Below, in pieces: positions 17,804-25,984 of a DNA stretch of 64,000 nucleotides. The translations under genes and the position numbers were made by a program. The stretch is from Roseateles toxinivorans (lineage in GTDB: Bacteria > Pseudomonadota > Gammaproteobacteria > Burkholderiales > Burkholderiaceae_C). The DNA lies in the NCBI RefSeq assembly GCF_004362525.1, contig NZ_SNXS01000002.1, positions 248,001 through 312,000 on the forward strand, given 5' to 3'. Position 1 is the stretch's first letter; each line of letters opens with the position of its first letter. Below the pieces are notes generated by a model that was not told where the DNA came from, did no database searches, and saw nothing but the letters and a program-made list of their open reading frames with translations.

Positions 17804-19216
17804 TCAGGCGCTGAAGATCTTGCCCGGGTTCATGATGTTCTGCGGGTCCAGCGCAGCCTTGAGCTGGCGCATCAGTGCCACCGCGCCTACACCGGCCTCC
17901 TCGACCAGGAAGCCCATCTTGTGCAGGCCGATGCCATGCTCGCCGGTGCAGGTGCCCTCCAGGCGCAGCGCCCGCTGCACCATCTGGTGGCTCAGGCGCT
18001 CGGCGGTGTCGCGCTCCTCGGGGATGTTGGGGTCAATCAAGTAACCCAGATGGAAGTTGCCGTCACCGACATGGCCGACGATGAAGTACGGCAAGCCCTC
18101 TGCCTCGACCTCGGCCACCGATTCGTTGATGCTCTCGGCAAGGCGCGAGATCGGCACGCAGGTATCGGTCGTCACGCAGCGGCATCCGGGCCTGGTCTGC
18201 AGCGCCGACAGGTACGCATGGTGGCGCGCGGTCCACAGCTTGGTGCGCGCCTCGGGCGTGGTGGCCCATTCGAAGTCTTCGCCGCCAAACTCGCGGGCAA
18301 TCTCCTGCACCGTCTGCGCCTGCTCGGCCACCCCGGCCGGGCTGCCATGGAACTCCATCAACAGCATCGGCGCCTCGCGCAGGGTCAGCTTGTCATGCTT
18401 GTTGACGGCGCGCACCGCATGGGGGTCCAGCAGCTCGCAGCGGGCGATGGGCACGCCCATCTGGATGATCTGTATCGTCGTCTGCACCGCGGCGTCTATG
18501 GTCGGAAAGAAGCACACCGCCGCCGACACCGCCTCGGGCAGCGGATAGATGCGCAGGCTGACCTCGGTCATCACGCCAAGCGTCCCCTCGCTGCCGACGA
18601 ACAGCCGGGTCAGGTCATATCCGGCGCTGGACTTGCGCGCCCGCGTCCCGGTCTGGATCACGTCACCGGCCGCCGTGACCACGGTCAGCCCCAGCACGTT
18701 CTCGCGCATCGTGCCGTAGCGCACCGCATTCGTGCCGCTGGCGCGAGTGGCCGCCATGCCGCCCAGCGAGGCGTCGGCGCCCGGGTCGATCGGGAAGAAC
18801 AGGCCGCTGTGGCGGATCTCGTTGTTCAGCTGGTTGCGCGTCACGCCGGCCTGCACGGTCACGGTCAGGTCCTCGGCATTCACGCGCAGGATCTTGTTCA
18901 TCCGCGACACATCGAGGCTGACGCCGCCCTGCACAGCCAGCAGATGGCCTTCCAGCGAGGAGCCTACGCCATAGGGAATGACAGGCACCGCGTGAGCATG
19001 CGCCAACTTCAACACGAAGGCTACGTCCTCGTTACTCTCGGCGAACACCACCGCCTCGGGCGGCGGCGCATCGATCGGCGACTCATCGCGGCCATGCTGC
19101 TCGCGCACCGCCAGCGCCGTCGAGCAGCGCTCGCCGAAGCGGGCCTTCAGCGCCTCCAGCATGACGGCAGGCATGGCGCGCGGCGCGAATTGCAGCGAGG
19201 TGTAAGGGGCGTTCAT
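17804..19216 (-). CDS. FAD-linked oxidase, D-lactate dehydrogenase (cytochrome)/glycolate oxidase GlcD type
   Basis: A 470-residue flavoenzyme of the vanillyl-alcohol-oxidase fold. The N-terminal FAD domain shows PYGVGSSLEGHL, FFPIDPGADASLGGMAATRASGTNAVRYGTMR and RKSSAGYDLTRLFVGSEGTLGV (the PP-loop contacts). The C-terminal cap has the metal-binding histidines of the D-2-hydroxyacid dehydrogenases in HVGDGNFH and GEHGIG. It probably oxidises D-lactate or a related 2-hydroxy acid and passes electrons to cytochrome c or quinone. The ATG at 19216 follows CAGGAGAC. It ends against the terminator of the previous gene. Confidence 0.88.
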   Translation of the reverse strand: MNAPYTSLQFAPRAMPAVMLEALKARFGERCSTALAVREQHGRDESPIDAPPPEAVVFAESNEDVAFVLKLAHAHAVPVIPYGVGSSLEGHLLAVQGGVSLDVSRMNKILRVNAEDLTVTVQAGVTRNQLNNEIRHSGLFFPIDPGADASLGGMAATRASGTNAVRYGTMRENVLGLTVVTAAGDVIQTGTRARKSSAGYDLTRLFVGSEGTLGVMTEVSLRIYPLPEAVSAAVCFFPTIDAAVQTTIQIIQMGVPIARCELLDPHAVRAVNKHDKLTLREAPMLLMEFHGSPAGVAEQAQTVQEIAREFGGEDFEWATTPEARTKLWTARHHAYLSALQTRPGCRCVTTDTCVPISRLAESINESVAEVEAEGLPYFIVGHVGDGNFHLGYLIDPNIPEERDTAERLSHQMVQRALRLEGTCTGEHGIGLHKMGFLVEEAGVGAVALMRQLKAALDPQNIMNPGKIFSA

Positions 19217-19285
19217 GGGAGTCTCCTGGAAGTGCGGGCCAAAGGGCATTCTAGGCACCATCGATGCAGGCTATAAGATCGGCGC

Positions 19286-19864
19286 ATGGCTAACAGACTC
19301 TCTCAGATCGCCACCCGCACCGGCGACGACGGCACCACCGGCCTCGGCGATAACACCCGGGTGTCCAAGAACCATCTGCGCGTGATGGCCATGGGCGATG
19401 TGGACGAGTTGAACTCCAACATCGGCGTGCTGCTGGCCGAGCCACTGCCCGATGAGGTGCGCGAGCTGCTGATCACCATCCAGCACGAGCTGTTCAACCT
19501 CGGCGGCGAGCTGTGCATGCCTGGCTACGAGCTGCTGAAGCTTGATGCTGTGCTGGGCCTGGACGAAGCCCTCGCTCACTTCAATGCCAATCTGCCGCGG
19601 CTGAAGGAGTTCATCCTGCCGGCCGGCACGCGCAGCGCGGCCATCGCGCATGTCTGCCGCACCGTCGCCCGCCGCGCCGAGCGGGCGGTCGTCACCCTGA
19701 ACGCCAGCGAGCCCATCAACGACGCGCTGCGCCACTACCTGAACCGGCTCAGCGATCTGCTGTTCGTGCTGGCGCGGGTGCTGAACCGGGCCAATCTGGA
19801 TGGCTTGGGCGGTGATGATGTCTATTGGCACTCAGAGCGGCTGAAGCGGCAGGAAGCCGACTAA
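19286..19864 (+). CDS. Cob(I)alamin adenosyltransferase, PduO/MMAB type
   Basis: The 192-residue enzyme transfers the adenosyl group of ATP to cob(I)alamin. Family motifs are all present: ATRTGDDGTTGLGDNTRV (ATP site, residues 8-25), GDVDELNSNIG, the helix FNLGGELCMPG, RTVARRAER (the ATP-contacting arginines) and YLNRLSDLLFVLAR. Start and length are normal. It is divergent from the FAD oxidase by 69 bp; a TATAAG at 19272-19277 may be a -10, which would give a nearly leaderless transcript. I see no cobalamin riboswitch. The stop overlaps the end of the next, convergent gene. Confidence 0.93.
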   Translation: MANRLSQIATRTGDDGTTGLGDNTRVSKNHLRVMAMGDVDELNSNIGVLLAEPLPDEVRELLITIQHELFNLGGELCMPGYELLKLDAVLGLDEALAHFNANLPRLKEFILPAGTRSAAIAHVCRTVARRAERAVVTLNASEPINDALRHYLNRLSDLLFVLARVLNRANLDGLGGDDVYWHSERLKRQEAD

Positions 19865-20859
19865 GCTGAAGCCAGCTGCTCCACGGCAGCCCTCAGCCGC
19901 TGCGCATAGGCAGTCTTCAGCGCCGCCGGCGCCAGCACCTGCACATGGCCGGCGTGGCGCAGCAGGTCCATCAGCAGCTCGGTGGCGTCCACATAGGGCA
20001 CGCAGAGTTGCCAGCGGCCATCGGCCAGCCACTCGCTGGTCTGGGCCGGGTGCCACTCCTCCTGCGCCACCCATTGCGCCGTCTCGGCGCTGAACACCAA
20101 CTTCGCCAACTGTGTGCTGGCACCGGCAAAGATCCCGTAGCCCTGGTCCAGCTCGGCCTCCAGCTGCTTGGCGCTGACGGCCTTGGCCTTCTCCTCCAGC
20201 GGCTCGGCCGCCTCCATCGCATCCAGGGCAAAGCGGCGCAGGCCCTCGCTGGCATGGCACCAGGCGTCCAGGTACCAGGTGTTGCGGTAGTGGACCAGGC
20301 GCAGCGGTGAGACGGTGCGTTCGCTGATCTGGCGGCCGCCGCTGTTGCCCGGGTCGCTGGTGCGCTTGCGGTAGCGCAGGCGAAGCCGCTGGCGCTTGAC
20401 CAGCGCGCTGCCCACCGTCTCGAAGCTGGCCGAGGGCACGCGGCGCCTGGCGGTGCTGATCAGCTTGACCCGCTTCATCAGCTCCTTGGCCTCCTGCTCG
20501 TCGGCGCCCAGCATGCCGGTCAGCTTGTCGAACATCGGCTGCAGATGGCGGGTCAGGATGCCGTCTTCGTCGAGGCCGGACAGCAGCTGGTGCATCGTCA
20601 GCAGCGCATGCAACTCCTTTTCGCTGAACCACACGCCCGGCAGCTCGTGCTGGGCACCGCGCCACGCCTGGCCGAAGCGGTAGCCATTGGCCATCGCGTC
20701 GTACTCGATAGGCGCGTCCATGCGCTCGCGCAGGTACTGCAGATCGCGCTTCAGGGTGGCCGGTGACACCTCCAGCGCCTCCAGCAAGGCGGCAAAGCTG
20801 ACGCATTCGCGGCTGCGTATCAGCAGCTCGATCTTGTAGAAGCGTTCGGTGCGGTCCAT
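19861..20859 (-). CDS. YafY-type regulator with HTH and WYL domains
   Basis: A 332-residue transcriptional regulator. The N-terminal winged helix-turn-helix (residues 5-60; FAALLEALEVSPATLKRDLQYLRERM) is followed by a WYL domain with the hallmark NTWYLDAWCHASEGLRRFALD. WYL domains bind nucleic acid or small ligands and often control DNA-damage or defence genes. The start at 20859 is the MDRTERFYKIE methionine; a five-residue upstream extension is also possible. The neighbour divergent from it, 143 bp away, is the HNH-like gene, which could be its target. Confidence 0.88.
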   Translation of the reverse strand: MDRTERFYKIELLIRSRECVSFAALLEALEVSPATLKRDLQYLRERMDAPIEYDAMANGYRFGQAWRGAQHELPGVWFSEKELHALLTMHQLLSGLDEDGILTRHLQPMFDKLTGMLGADEQEAKELMKRVKLISTARRRVPSASFETVGSALVKRQRLRLRYRKRTSDPGNSGGRQISERTVSPLRLVHYRNTWYLDAWCHASEGLRRFALDAMEAAEPLEEKAKAVSAKQLEAELDQGYGIFAGASTQLAKLVFSAETAQWVAQEEWHPAQTSEWLADGRWQLCVPYVDATELLMDLLRHAGHVQVLAPAALKTAYAQRLRAAVEQLASA

Positions 20860-21002
20860 TGATCTCTCCCTCACAGTGACCCGGATTGCATCCGGGCTAC
20901 GAAATTCAAACCTTTTTTCTCTGGCTCACGCCATGAGCCAGCTGCCAGCCAAACTGTGCCACAGGGTCGAACGGTTTTCGGCCTCCCCTCAGGAGAAGCA
21001 CC

Positions 21003-22151
21003 ATGGCACAGATGATCGCAGCACGCAGCGCCCAGCCCAGCAACAGCGCGCAAATCTCGCTTGAAATGGACTGCCCGCCGGCCAACACCAGCCTCGGCTT
21101 CGAGCTCGGCTGGGACCATGCCCACCACGGCGTGACGCCCCCGGTCGAGCATCTGTTCGCCGCTTCTCCGCTGCGCCAGGGCTGGCAGTCCGGCCAGGCC
21201 ACCTTTGGCCGGCGCACCCTGAAGGCCGGCCGCCACGTCCGGCTGTGGCTGAAGCTGCGCACCCATGCCTGGTCGCGCGGTCGCTCGTTCGAAGACGTGC
21301 AGATCACGCCCAACTACCTGCAGCAGATCGATGTCGAGTTCTGCCCCATCACCCGGGTCGCGCTGGACCAGGCGACCGCCGACGACAGCCACCGCTCGGT
21401 AGACCGGGTGCGCGATGACGCGGCCTATGCCGCCGGCAATCTGGTGATGATGAGCCGCCGCGCCAATGCGGCCAAGAACCGGCATGACTGGCAATCCGCG
21501 AGCGCACTGGTGGCCAGCCTGAGCCGCGGCCCGTTCGAGCGCATTGCCGGCCTGGGCGTCAACGAATGGCGGCGCATCGCCACGTTGTGCAGCTATGTCA
21601 CCGAACTCCCCCATGCCCAGGCCGCCGCCCTGCCGATGCTGGTGCTGCCGCCGAACCGACTGCGCCTGTTCAACCCCATCCAGGCCCTGCAGGCCCTGGT
21701 CACCCGCCAGCTGGCCACGCCGGGCTGGAGCCAGCGCCTCGGTTGCGTCGAGGCCCTGCTGCCCAGTGCCGAGCTGAAGCGCGACTTCAATGCCTTTGTG
21801 CTGGCCCTGGTGCCGCGCGTGCTGCAGGCGAGCAAGCAGGGCGAGACCCAGGCCCTGCGCTGGGCGCTGGAAGACGCCTGGGCCACGCCACTGGTGCAGC
21901 GTCGCTGGACGCAGTTTGCCCAGGCACTGACCGCCGAGCAGGCCGAGCAGCTGGTAGCCCGCGCGGCGGCCAAGGATCTGAGCCCGCTGCATGTGCAACA
22001 GCATGTGGGAGACAGCGCCACCGAAGGCTGGGCGCTGGAGCTGGGCGGATTCCAAGGTGCCGCCACCACGGGCCGTCACCTTCCGGCCGCGCGCTTGAAG
22101 CCAAGACGGGTCGCCGGGGCGGCACATCGGGTTCCAGATCAGTGCCACTGA
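21003..22151 (+). CDS. Unrecognised protein with an HNH-like motif region
   Basis: A 382-residue protein with no family I can name. Residues 112-160 read EFCPITRVAL, then SVDR, a tyrosine, GNL and SRRANAAKN, which follows the spacing seen at the end of HNH/treble-clef nucleases (Cys near the start, S-DR, Y-xx-GN, N-xx-K). The usual second cysteine or histidine pair is not evident, so the domain may be a degraded or metal-free version. The rest is helical and leucine-rich. An AGGAGAA ribosome site precedes the ATG. It is divergent from a WYL regulator and stands alone. Confidence 0.7.
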   Translation: MAQMIAARSAQPSNSAQISLEMDCPPANTSLGFELGWDHAHHGVTPPVEHLFAASPLRQGWQSGQATFGRRTLKAGRHVRLWLKLRTHAWSRGRSFEDVQITPNYLQQIDVEFCPITRVALDQATADDSHRSVDRVRDDAAYAAGNLVMMSRRANAAKNRHDWQSASALVASLSRGPFERIAGLGVNEWRRIATLCSYVTELPHAQAAALPMLVLPPNRLRLFNPIQALQALVTRQLATPGWSQRLGCVEALLPSAELKRDFNAFVLALVPRVLQASKQGETQALRWALEDAWATPLVQRRWTQFAQALTAEQAEQLVARAAAKDLSPLHVQQHVGDSATEGWALELGGFQGAATTGRHLPAARLKPRRVAGAAHRVPDQCH

Positions 22152-22173
22152 GGCATGACAGATCGAACGCGCC

Positions 22174-22214
22174 CCCCCTTGAATGGGGGAGGACCATGAA
22201 GGGCTTCACGGTCC
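22174..22214. repeat. Two consecutive stem-loops after the HNH-like gene
   Basis: First, CCCCC and GGGGG around TTGAAT (22174-22189); second, two 11-nt arms around a 2-nt loop (22191-22214) with a single A-C mismatch. Neither is followed by a T run. They may stabilise or end the upstream transcript or form part of the leader of the PEP-CTERM gene. The remaining bases up to 22303 show nothing I can interpret. Confidence 0.4.
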
Positions 22215-22303
22215 GGTCATGTGGACACGCGACATTCGCTTGCGACTGCAGCAGCGCCTGAAGGGCGACTGCTTCGTTTGGTCCCACCTACCCGGAAATC
22301 ATC

Positions 22304-23068
22304 ATGCTCATCAAGAAACTCGCACTGGTGGCCGTTGCCGCCGCCGCCACCCTGCCCGCGCAAGCAGCCCTGACCGCCGGCGACATCGCCGTCGTTGCAT
22401 ACAACACCGACACCGCCGACAACTTCGCCTGGGTCGCCCTGGTCGACATCGCCGCCAACACCACCATCAACTTCACCGACTCGTCGTGGCAAGGCAGCGC
22501 CTTCCGCGTCACCGAGCATCTGGATGCCGCGGGCGGCGGTCCGCTGAGCTGGAAGAGCGCCAGCGCCCTGGCCGCCGGCTCGGTGGTCCGGTTCACCGGC
22601 AATGGCTCGGTCTCCTGGAGCACCGGCACGGCCACTGGCACGGTCCTGAACCTGGCCAACGGCGGCGATCAGATCTTCGGCTTCACTGGCGCCATCGCCG
22701 CACCGAACTTCCTGACCGGCACCCAATTCGCCCATGCCAACGGCATCATCGCCAGCCCGACGGTCTCCAACTCGACCAACACCACCAATGTGCCCACCGG
22801 CCTGAGCCTGAATGCCGGCACGATGGTCAATCTGGGCAACTTCGACAACGGCTATTACAAGGGCGCCACCACCGGCACCAAGGCCGAGCTGCTGAGCAAG
22901 ATCGGCAATGTCGCCAACTGGACCCGCACCGACAGCGGCGACTACGCCACCAGCGTCTGGGCGTCCTCGTTCACCGTCACCGCCGTGCCGGAACCCGAGA
23001 GCTACGCACTGATGCTGGCGGGTCTGGGCGTGATGGGCTTCATCGCCCGCCGCCGCAAACAGGCCTGA
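22304..23068 (+). CDS. PEP-CTERM-tagged exported protein
   Basis: The 254-residue protein has a Sec signal peptide (residues 1-22, ending PAQA) and a C-terminal PEP-CTERM sorting tag: VPEPESYALMLAGLGVMGFIARRRKQ, meaning the PEP box, a membrane helix and an arginine cluster. Such tags are processed by exosortase (XrtA and relatives) in exopolysaccharide-producing bacteria. The middle is a beta-rich domain with NTTINFTDSSW and GDQIFGF segments that resemble lamin-tail-like secreted proteins. No exosortase gene is in the window. The start is the only good one, 41 codons ahead of any alternative. Confidence 0.9.
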   Translation: MLIKKLALVAVAAAATLPAQAALTAGDIAVVAYNTDTADNFAWVALVDIAANTTINFTDSSWQGSAFRVTEHLDAAGGGPLSWKSASALAAGSVVRFTGNGSVSWSTGTATGTVLNLANGGDQIFGFTGAIAAPNFLTGTQFAHANGIIASPTVSNSTNTTNVPTGLSLNAGTMVNLGNFDNGYYKGATTGTKAELLSKIGNVANWTRTDSGDYATSVWASSFTVTAVPEPESYALMLAGLGVMGFIARRRKQA

Positions 23069-23083
23069 ACAGACGCGGGGTCG

Positions 23084-23299
23084 TCAAGGCAGCCCCGGGC
23101 ATAGCTTCTCCAAATCACCGCCCTGCCCCTGCAGGGCGACGTGATGGCCCTGTTCGATGAACCAGCGCGCCCAGCCATAGGCCAGGTCACGGCTCGGATG
23201 CCAGGGACCGGTCCTCTCGTGCGCGATACGTTTGCCGCGTCGTTCGATGAAGACGACGCGCCACATGCTGACGGTTTTGGGTGAGTCAAATGGGTTCAT
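23084..23299 (-). CDS. Small hypothetical protein
   Basis: A 71-residue basic open frame starting MNPFDSPKT, with WRVVFIERRGKRIAHERTGPWHPS and a tryptophan-rich stretch AYGWARWFIEQGH. It resembles no family I know, but amino-acid composition and the absence of a competing frame make it plausible. A later start, MWRVV at 23266, is possible. It lies between the PEP-CTERM gene and the toxin-antitoxin pair. Confidence 0.5.
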   Translation of the reverse strand: MNPFDSPKTVSMWRVVFIERRGKRIAHERTGPWHPSRDLAYGWARWFIEQGHHVALQGQGGDLEKLCPGLP

Positions 23300-23416
23300 G
23301 AGCCGTCTGACTATAGCGGCGAGCCTCGGCTTTTTTTGCCTCAAAACGGGGAGGCAACACCGTACCCCCGCGCCGCGTGACTTATGGCAAATCGGCTAGG
23401 GAAAACGCGAAATCCC

Positions 23417-23836
23417 CTATGAGAACAAGCTCACGAATGCCTCCGGCGTCGAGGCCGGCAGGCCCTGCTTCTGTGCGTCTCGGCGCAGCAGGGCATCGCC
23501 GCTGACGAGCTGGTCGGCGCGGCCGGCCAGGGTCAGCTGCAGCAGGGCGTTGGCAGGCCGATCCATGCCCTGTCCGACCTGCACGACGCGGGCAAAGGGC
23601 AGCAGGTCACCCAGCAGCTCCTCTTGCTCCAGCGCGGTCAGCCTGAACCTGCGGAAGGCCAGCGCAGCCAGCAGTTCCTGGGCCGTCGCGGCGCTGAGCA
23701 GGGGCAGGACGCGACCGGTCTGCCAGGCCTGACGCAGCCGTGCGGCCTGACCCTCGTTCTGAAACAGGGCGGCGAGCACAAGCGCCGTGTCCAGCACCAC
23801 CGTGATGGGCTGGCGACTTCGACGCCCGGCCTTCAT
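23417..23836 (-). CDS. PIN-domain putative toxin
   Basis: The 139-residue protein resembles the PIN-domain toxins of the COG1569 type, predicted ribonucleases. The N-terminal acidic position is in VVLDTALVLAAL, the middle acidic residue in TAQELLAAL, and the last conserved aspartate in ADQLVSGD. The usual aspartate before the third helix seems replaced (GMDRPANALLQL), so activity is not certain. Its start overlaps the stop of the AbrB-like gene by four bases, the normal antitoxin-toxin coupling. Confidence 0.8.
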   Translation of the reverse strand: MKAGRRSRQPITVVLDTALVLAALFQNEGQAARLRQAWQTGRVLPLLSAATAQELLAALAFRRFRLTALEQEELLGDLLPFARVVQVGQGMDRPANALLQLTLAGRADQLVSGDALLRRDAQKQGLPASTPEAFVSLFS

Positions 23837-24282
23837 CGGGCGGATGTGCGCTTTGCCGTCGCGGCCTTCTTGGCGGCCGACGGGGACTGCCGCGTTTTGA
23901 TCGGCGCTTTTGCAGACGCTTTGGCCAGCGGCTTGGCCGTCACCGCAGCACTGCCGCGTTTTGGCAATGTGCGCCGGGCCGGCGGCAGGGCCTCGGCCGA
24001 AGGTGCCAATTTTACTGCCGCGTTTTGCTGCCTCGTTTTGCCCGCGGTCTTTGCCGCCGCCTTGGCCCCCCGCGCCGCCACTGCCGCGTTTTGCAGGTCT
24101 TTTTCGCTCAGATCGAGCTCGGCCAGTTTGGCGCGTACCGCGTCGCCGCGTTGGATCCGTACCGGCGTCAGGATGATTTGTCCGCCCCGGGCCTCGACAT
24201 CGAAATATTCCACCGGCCCCATCGTTTGCGTCACGCTCTTGGGTAGCGTCAACTGGTTCTTGGCGGTGATCTTGGCAAGCAT
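23833..24282 (-). CDS. AbrB/SpoVT-fold antitoxin with a long basic Ala/Lys tail
   Basis: Residues 1-50 form an AbrB-type swapped-hairpin DNA-binding domain (MLAKITAKNQLTLPKSV, then YFDVEARGGQIILTPV). The remaining ~100 residues are a low-complexity Ala/Lys/Arg tail that looks like a histone H1 tail and could bind DNA or the toxin. The tail carries four identical 14-mers at the DNA level (listed separately). It is the first gene of a two-gene toxin-antitoxin unit, with a perfect palindrome 18 bp before its start that suits autoregulation. Usual AbrB antitoxins are 75-90 residues, so this one is unusually long. Confidence 0.8.
   Translation of the reverse strand: MLAKITAKNQLTLPKSVTQTMGPVEYFDVEARGGQIILTPVRIQRGDAVRAKLAELDLSEKDLQNAAVAARGAKAAAKTAGKTRQQNAAVKLAPSAEALPPARRTLPKRGSAAVTAKPLAKASAKAPIKTRQSPSAAKKAATAKRTSAR
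23886..24093. repeat. Four perfect 14-bp direct repeats inside the antitoxin gene
   Basis: ACTGCCGCGTTTTG occurs at 23886, 23950, 24014 and 24080, spaced 64, 64 and 66 bp. A fifth, shorter copy with one mismatch (CTGCCTCGTTTTG) follows at 24028. On the coding strand the copies fall in three different reading frames, so the identity is at the DNA level, not the protein level. Confidence 0.85.
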
Positions 24283-24299
24283 CTCGGTAGCAATCTCGG

Positions 24300-24320
24300 A
24301 AAGTAAGGACTCCTTACTTT
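24300..24320. promoter_or_regulatory. Palindromic operator of the AbrB/PIN unit
   Basis: AAAGTAAGGA and TCCTTACTTT are perfect 10-bp inverted arms around a single central base, 18 bp upstream of the antitoxin start. This is the expected place and symmetry for an AbrB-dimer operator. Confidence 0.75.
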
Positions 24321-24361
24321 AGCCGATGCCGACGACAGCTCTGCTACGGCGCAGCATCGCA

Positions 24362-25984
24362 TCAGGGCTTGATGGGCTTGAGATCGGCGTCGGCCATGCC
24401 CACCAGCAGCGCCCGGCCATCGGGCTGCACGCGGAACTCGCCAAAGCGCGCCTGGGCCCAGCGCTCGCCATCGCCCTCGCGGAAAAACCAGGCATCGGCG
24501 ACCAGTATCCAGCGCCCGTCCTTGGGTGTCAGCTCGATCAGCAACTCGTCGGCGGCGAGTGCATGCTCAGGCTGCCGGCCGCGCAGCACGGTGGCCACGC
24601 CACGTGCATCGATGCGCGCCACCACCTTGGGTCGTGCGCTGCCGAGCGCCTGCAGCAGGGGCGTCTCGTCGAAGCCGGCGCCACCGAAGTTCAATCGCAT
24701 GAAGTCACCCTGCATCAGCGAGCGCGGATCGACCGGCGCCAGCGCCACGAACACCGGCCGGCCGCGGGCGATCAGGTCCTGCTTCTGCCAGATAGCCCCG
24801 TTGGCTACCAGCAGGGTCAGCAAACCGCCGGCCAGCATGGCCCAGGCCGCGGGGCCAGGTCTTGCTGGCCCCCCATGATCAACGCGGCTCGCACGCCAGG
24901 CCGGCGCCAACCAGGCCAGCGCGCCCAGCAGGCCGCCGGCTCCCGCCAGCACCAGCGCCTTGGTCGCCAACGGCCATTGCAGCTGGTAGTAGAAGCTGCC
25001 CAGCACCCAGGCCGCAACGAAGGCTGCCGCCGATGCCAGGCGCCAGCGCTGCGTGGTGCAGCACACTGCCGCGGCCAATAGCACGCCGCCCAGGGCCGGC
25101 ACAAACCAGCCGAGGCCGGCCAGCACAGCGGCCACCGCCAGCGGCAGCCAGCCCATCAGGCCGGCCCAGGCGCGCACCGCCAGCCAGGTGGCCGCGAGCG
25201 CCATCAACACCGAGCCGGCCTGCATGGTCAGGCCCTCGCCCTTCAGGCGCGGCGTCAGGTTGTTGACCACCTCACGGCTCAGCTCGCCCATGCTGCCGCC
25301 GACCATGAAGCTCATGCCCGACAACCAGGCCAGGCCAGCCAGCACCAGCAACAGCCAGCCGGCCGCCAGCGCCTCCAGCAGCGCCGCCTCGCGTGCCAGG
25401 CGGCCGCGCAGCAGATGCTGTTGCTGCAGCCACAGCGCCGCGCCCCAGGCCAGCAGCAGGGCATGCAGCACCAGCCAGGGCACAACGATGTCGGCGCGCC
25501 ACATATTCCAGCGCAGCGGCATCAGCACCAGACCCAGCAGGGCCGCCGCCGCAGCGCCCAGCAACACGCGCAACCAGGTCTTGGGAATGGCCCAGGCCAC
25601 GCCCAGGGTCACCGCCAGCATCAGCAGCGAGGCCAGGCTCGTGCTGAGGTCGCGGTACAGACCGACGACCAGCATGCCACCGCCGACCAGCAGCGCCGGC
25701 ACGGCCAACTGCTCGACGAACAGCGGCAAATCGCGCGAGCGCATCACCACCACCGCGGCCAGCAACACCAGCACGCCGACGAAGTAGGGCCCGACCCCGC
25801 GCCGCAGCACATCGCCCAGCAGCATGCCGATCATGATCATCAGCGGCACGGCCGCGAACCAGGCGCCCACGGCCGTCAGCAGCAGCACCGGCCAGGGGCG
25901 TTCGTCCTGCGCCGGCAGCATCGCATCGGCGGGCAGCAGGCCGGACTGCCGCGCGGCCAGCAAGGTCTGTTCAGCGGTCTTCAT
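24362..25984 (-). CDS. DUF4401/GDYXXLXY-domain membrane protein
   Basis: A 540-residue protein with about eleven membrane segments followed by a ~150-residue periplasmic C-terminal domain. The membrane half corresponds to DUF4401 and the C-terminal half to the GDYXXLXY domain, whose signature is present as GDFMRLNF. In many genomes these are separate genes next to a DUF2157 gene; here they are fused. Function is unknown. It overlaps the DUF2157 gene by four bases (ATGA), so the pair is translated together. An alternative split into two genes is excluded by the uninterrupted frame. Confidence 0.85.
   Translation of the reverse strand: MKTAEQTLLAARQSGLLPADAMLPAQDERPWPVLLLTAVGAWFAAVPLMIMIGMLLGDVLRRGVGPYFVGVLVLLAAVVVMRSRDLPLFVEQLAVPALLVGGGMLVVGLYRDLSTSLASLLMLAVTLGVAWAIPKTWLRVLLGAAAAALLGLVLMPLRWNMWRADIVVPWLVLHALLLAWGAALWLQQQHLLRGRLAREAALLEALAAGWLLLVLAGLAWLSGMSFMVGGSMGELSREVVNNLTPRLKGEGLTMQAGSVLMALAATWLAVRAWAGLMGWLPLAVAAVLAGLGWFVPALGGVLLAAAVCCTTQRWRLASAAAFVAAWVLGSFYYQLQWPLATKALVLAGAGGLLGALAWLAPAWRASRVDHGGPARPGPAAWAMLAGGLLTLLVANGAIWQKQDLIARGRPVFVALAPVDPRSLMQGDFMRLNFGGAGFDETPLLQALGSARPKVVARIDARGVATVLRGRQPEHALAADELLIELTPKDGRWILVADAWFFREGDGERWAQARFGEFRVQPDGRALLVGMADADLKPIKP

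Noticed and set aside
17921-19276. 451-codon plus-strand frame over the FAD oxidase
   Set aside because: Shadow frame; the minus strand carries the FAD-binding motifs.
23300-23416. Possible terminator near the T run at 23331
   Set aside because: AGCC-TC-GGCT gives only a 4-bp stem with a 2-nt loop, too weak.
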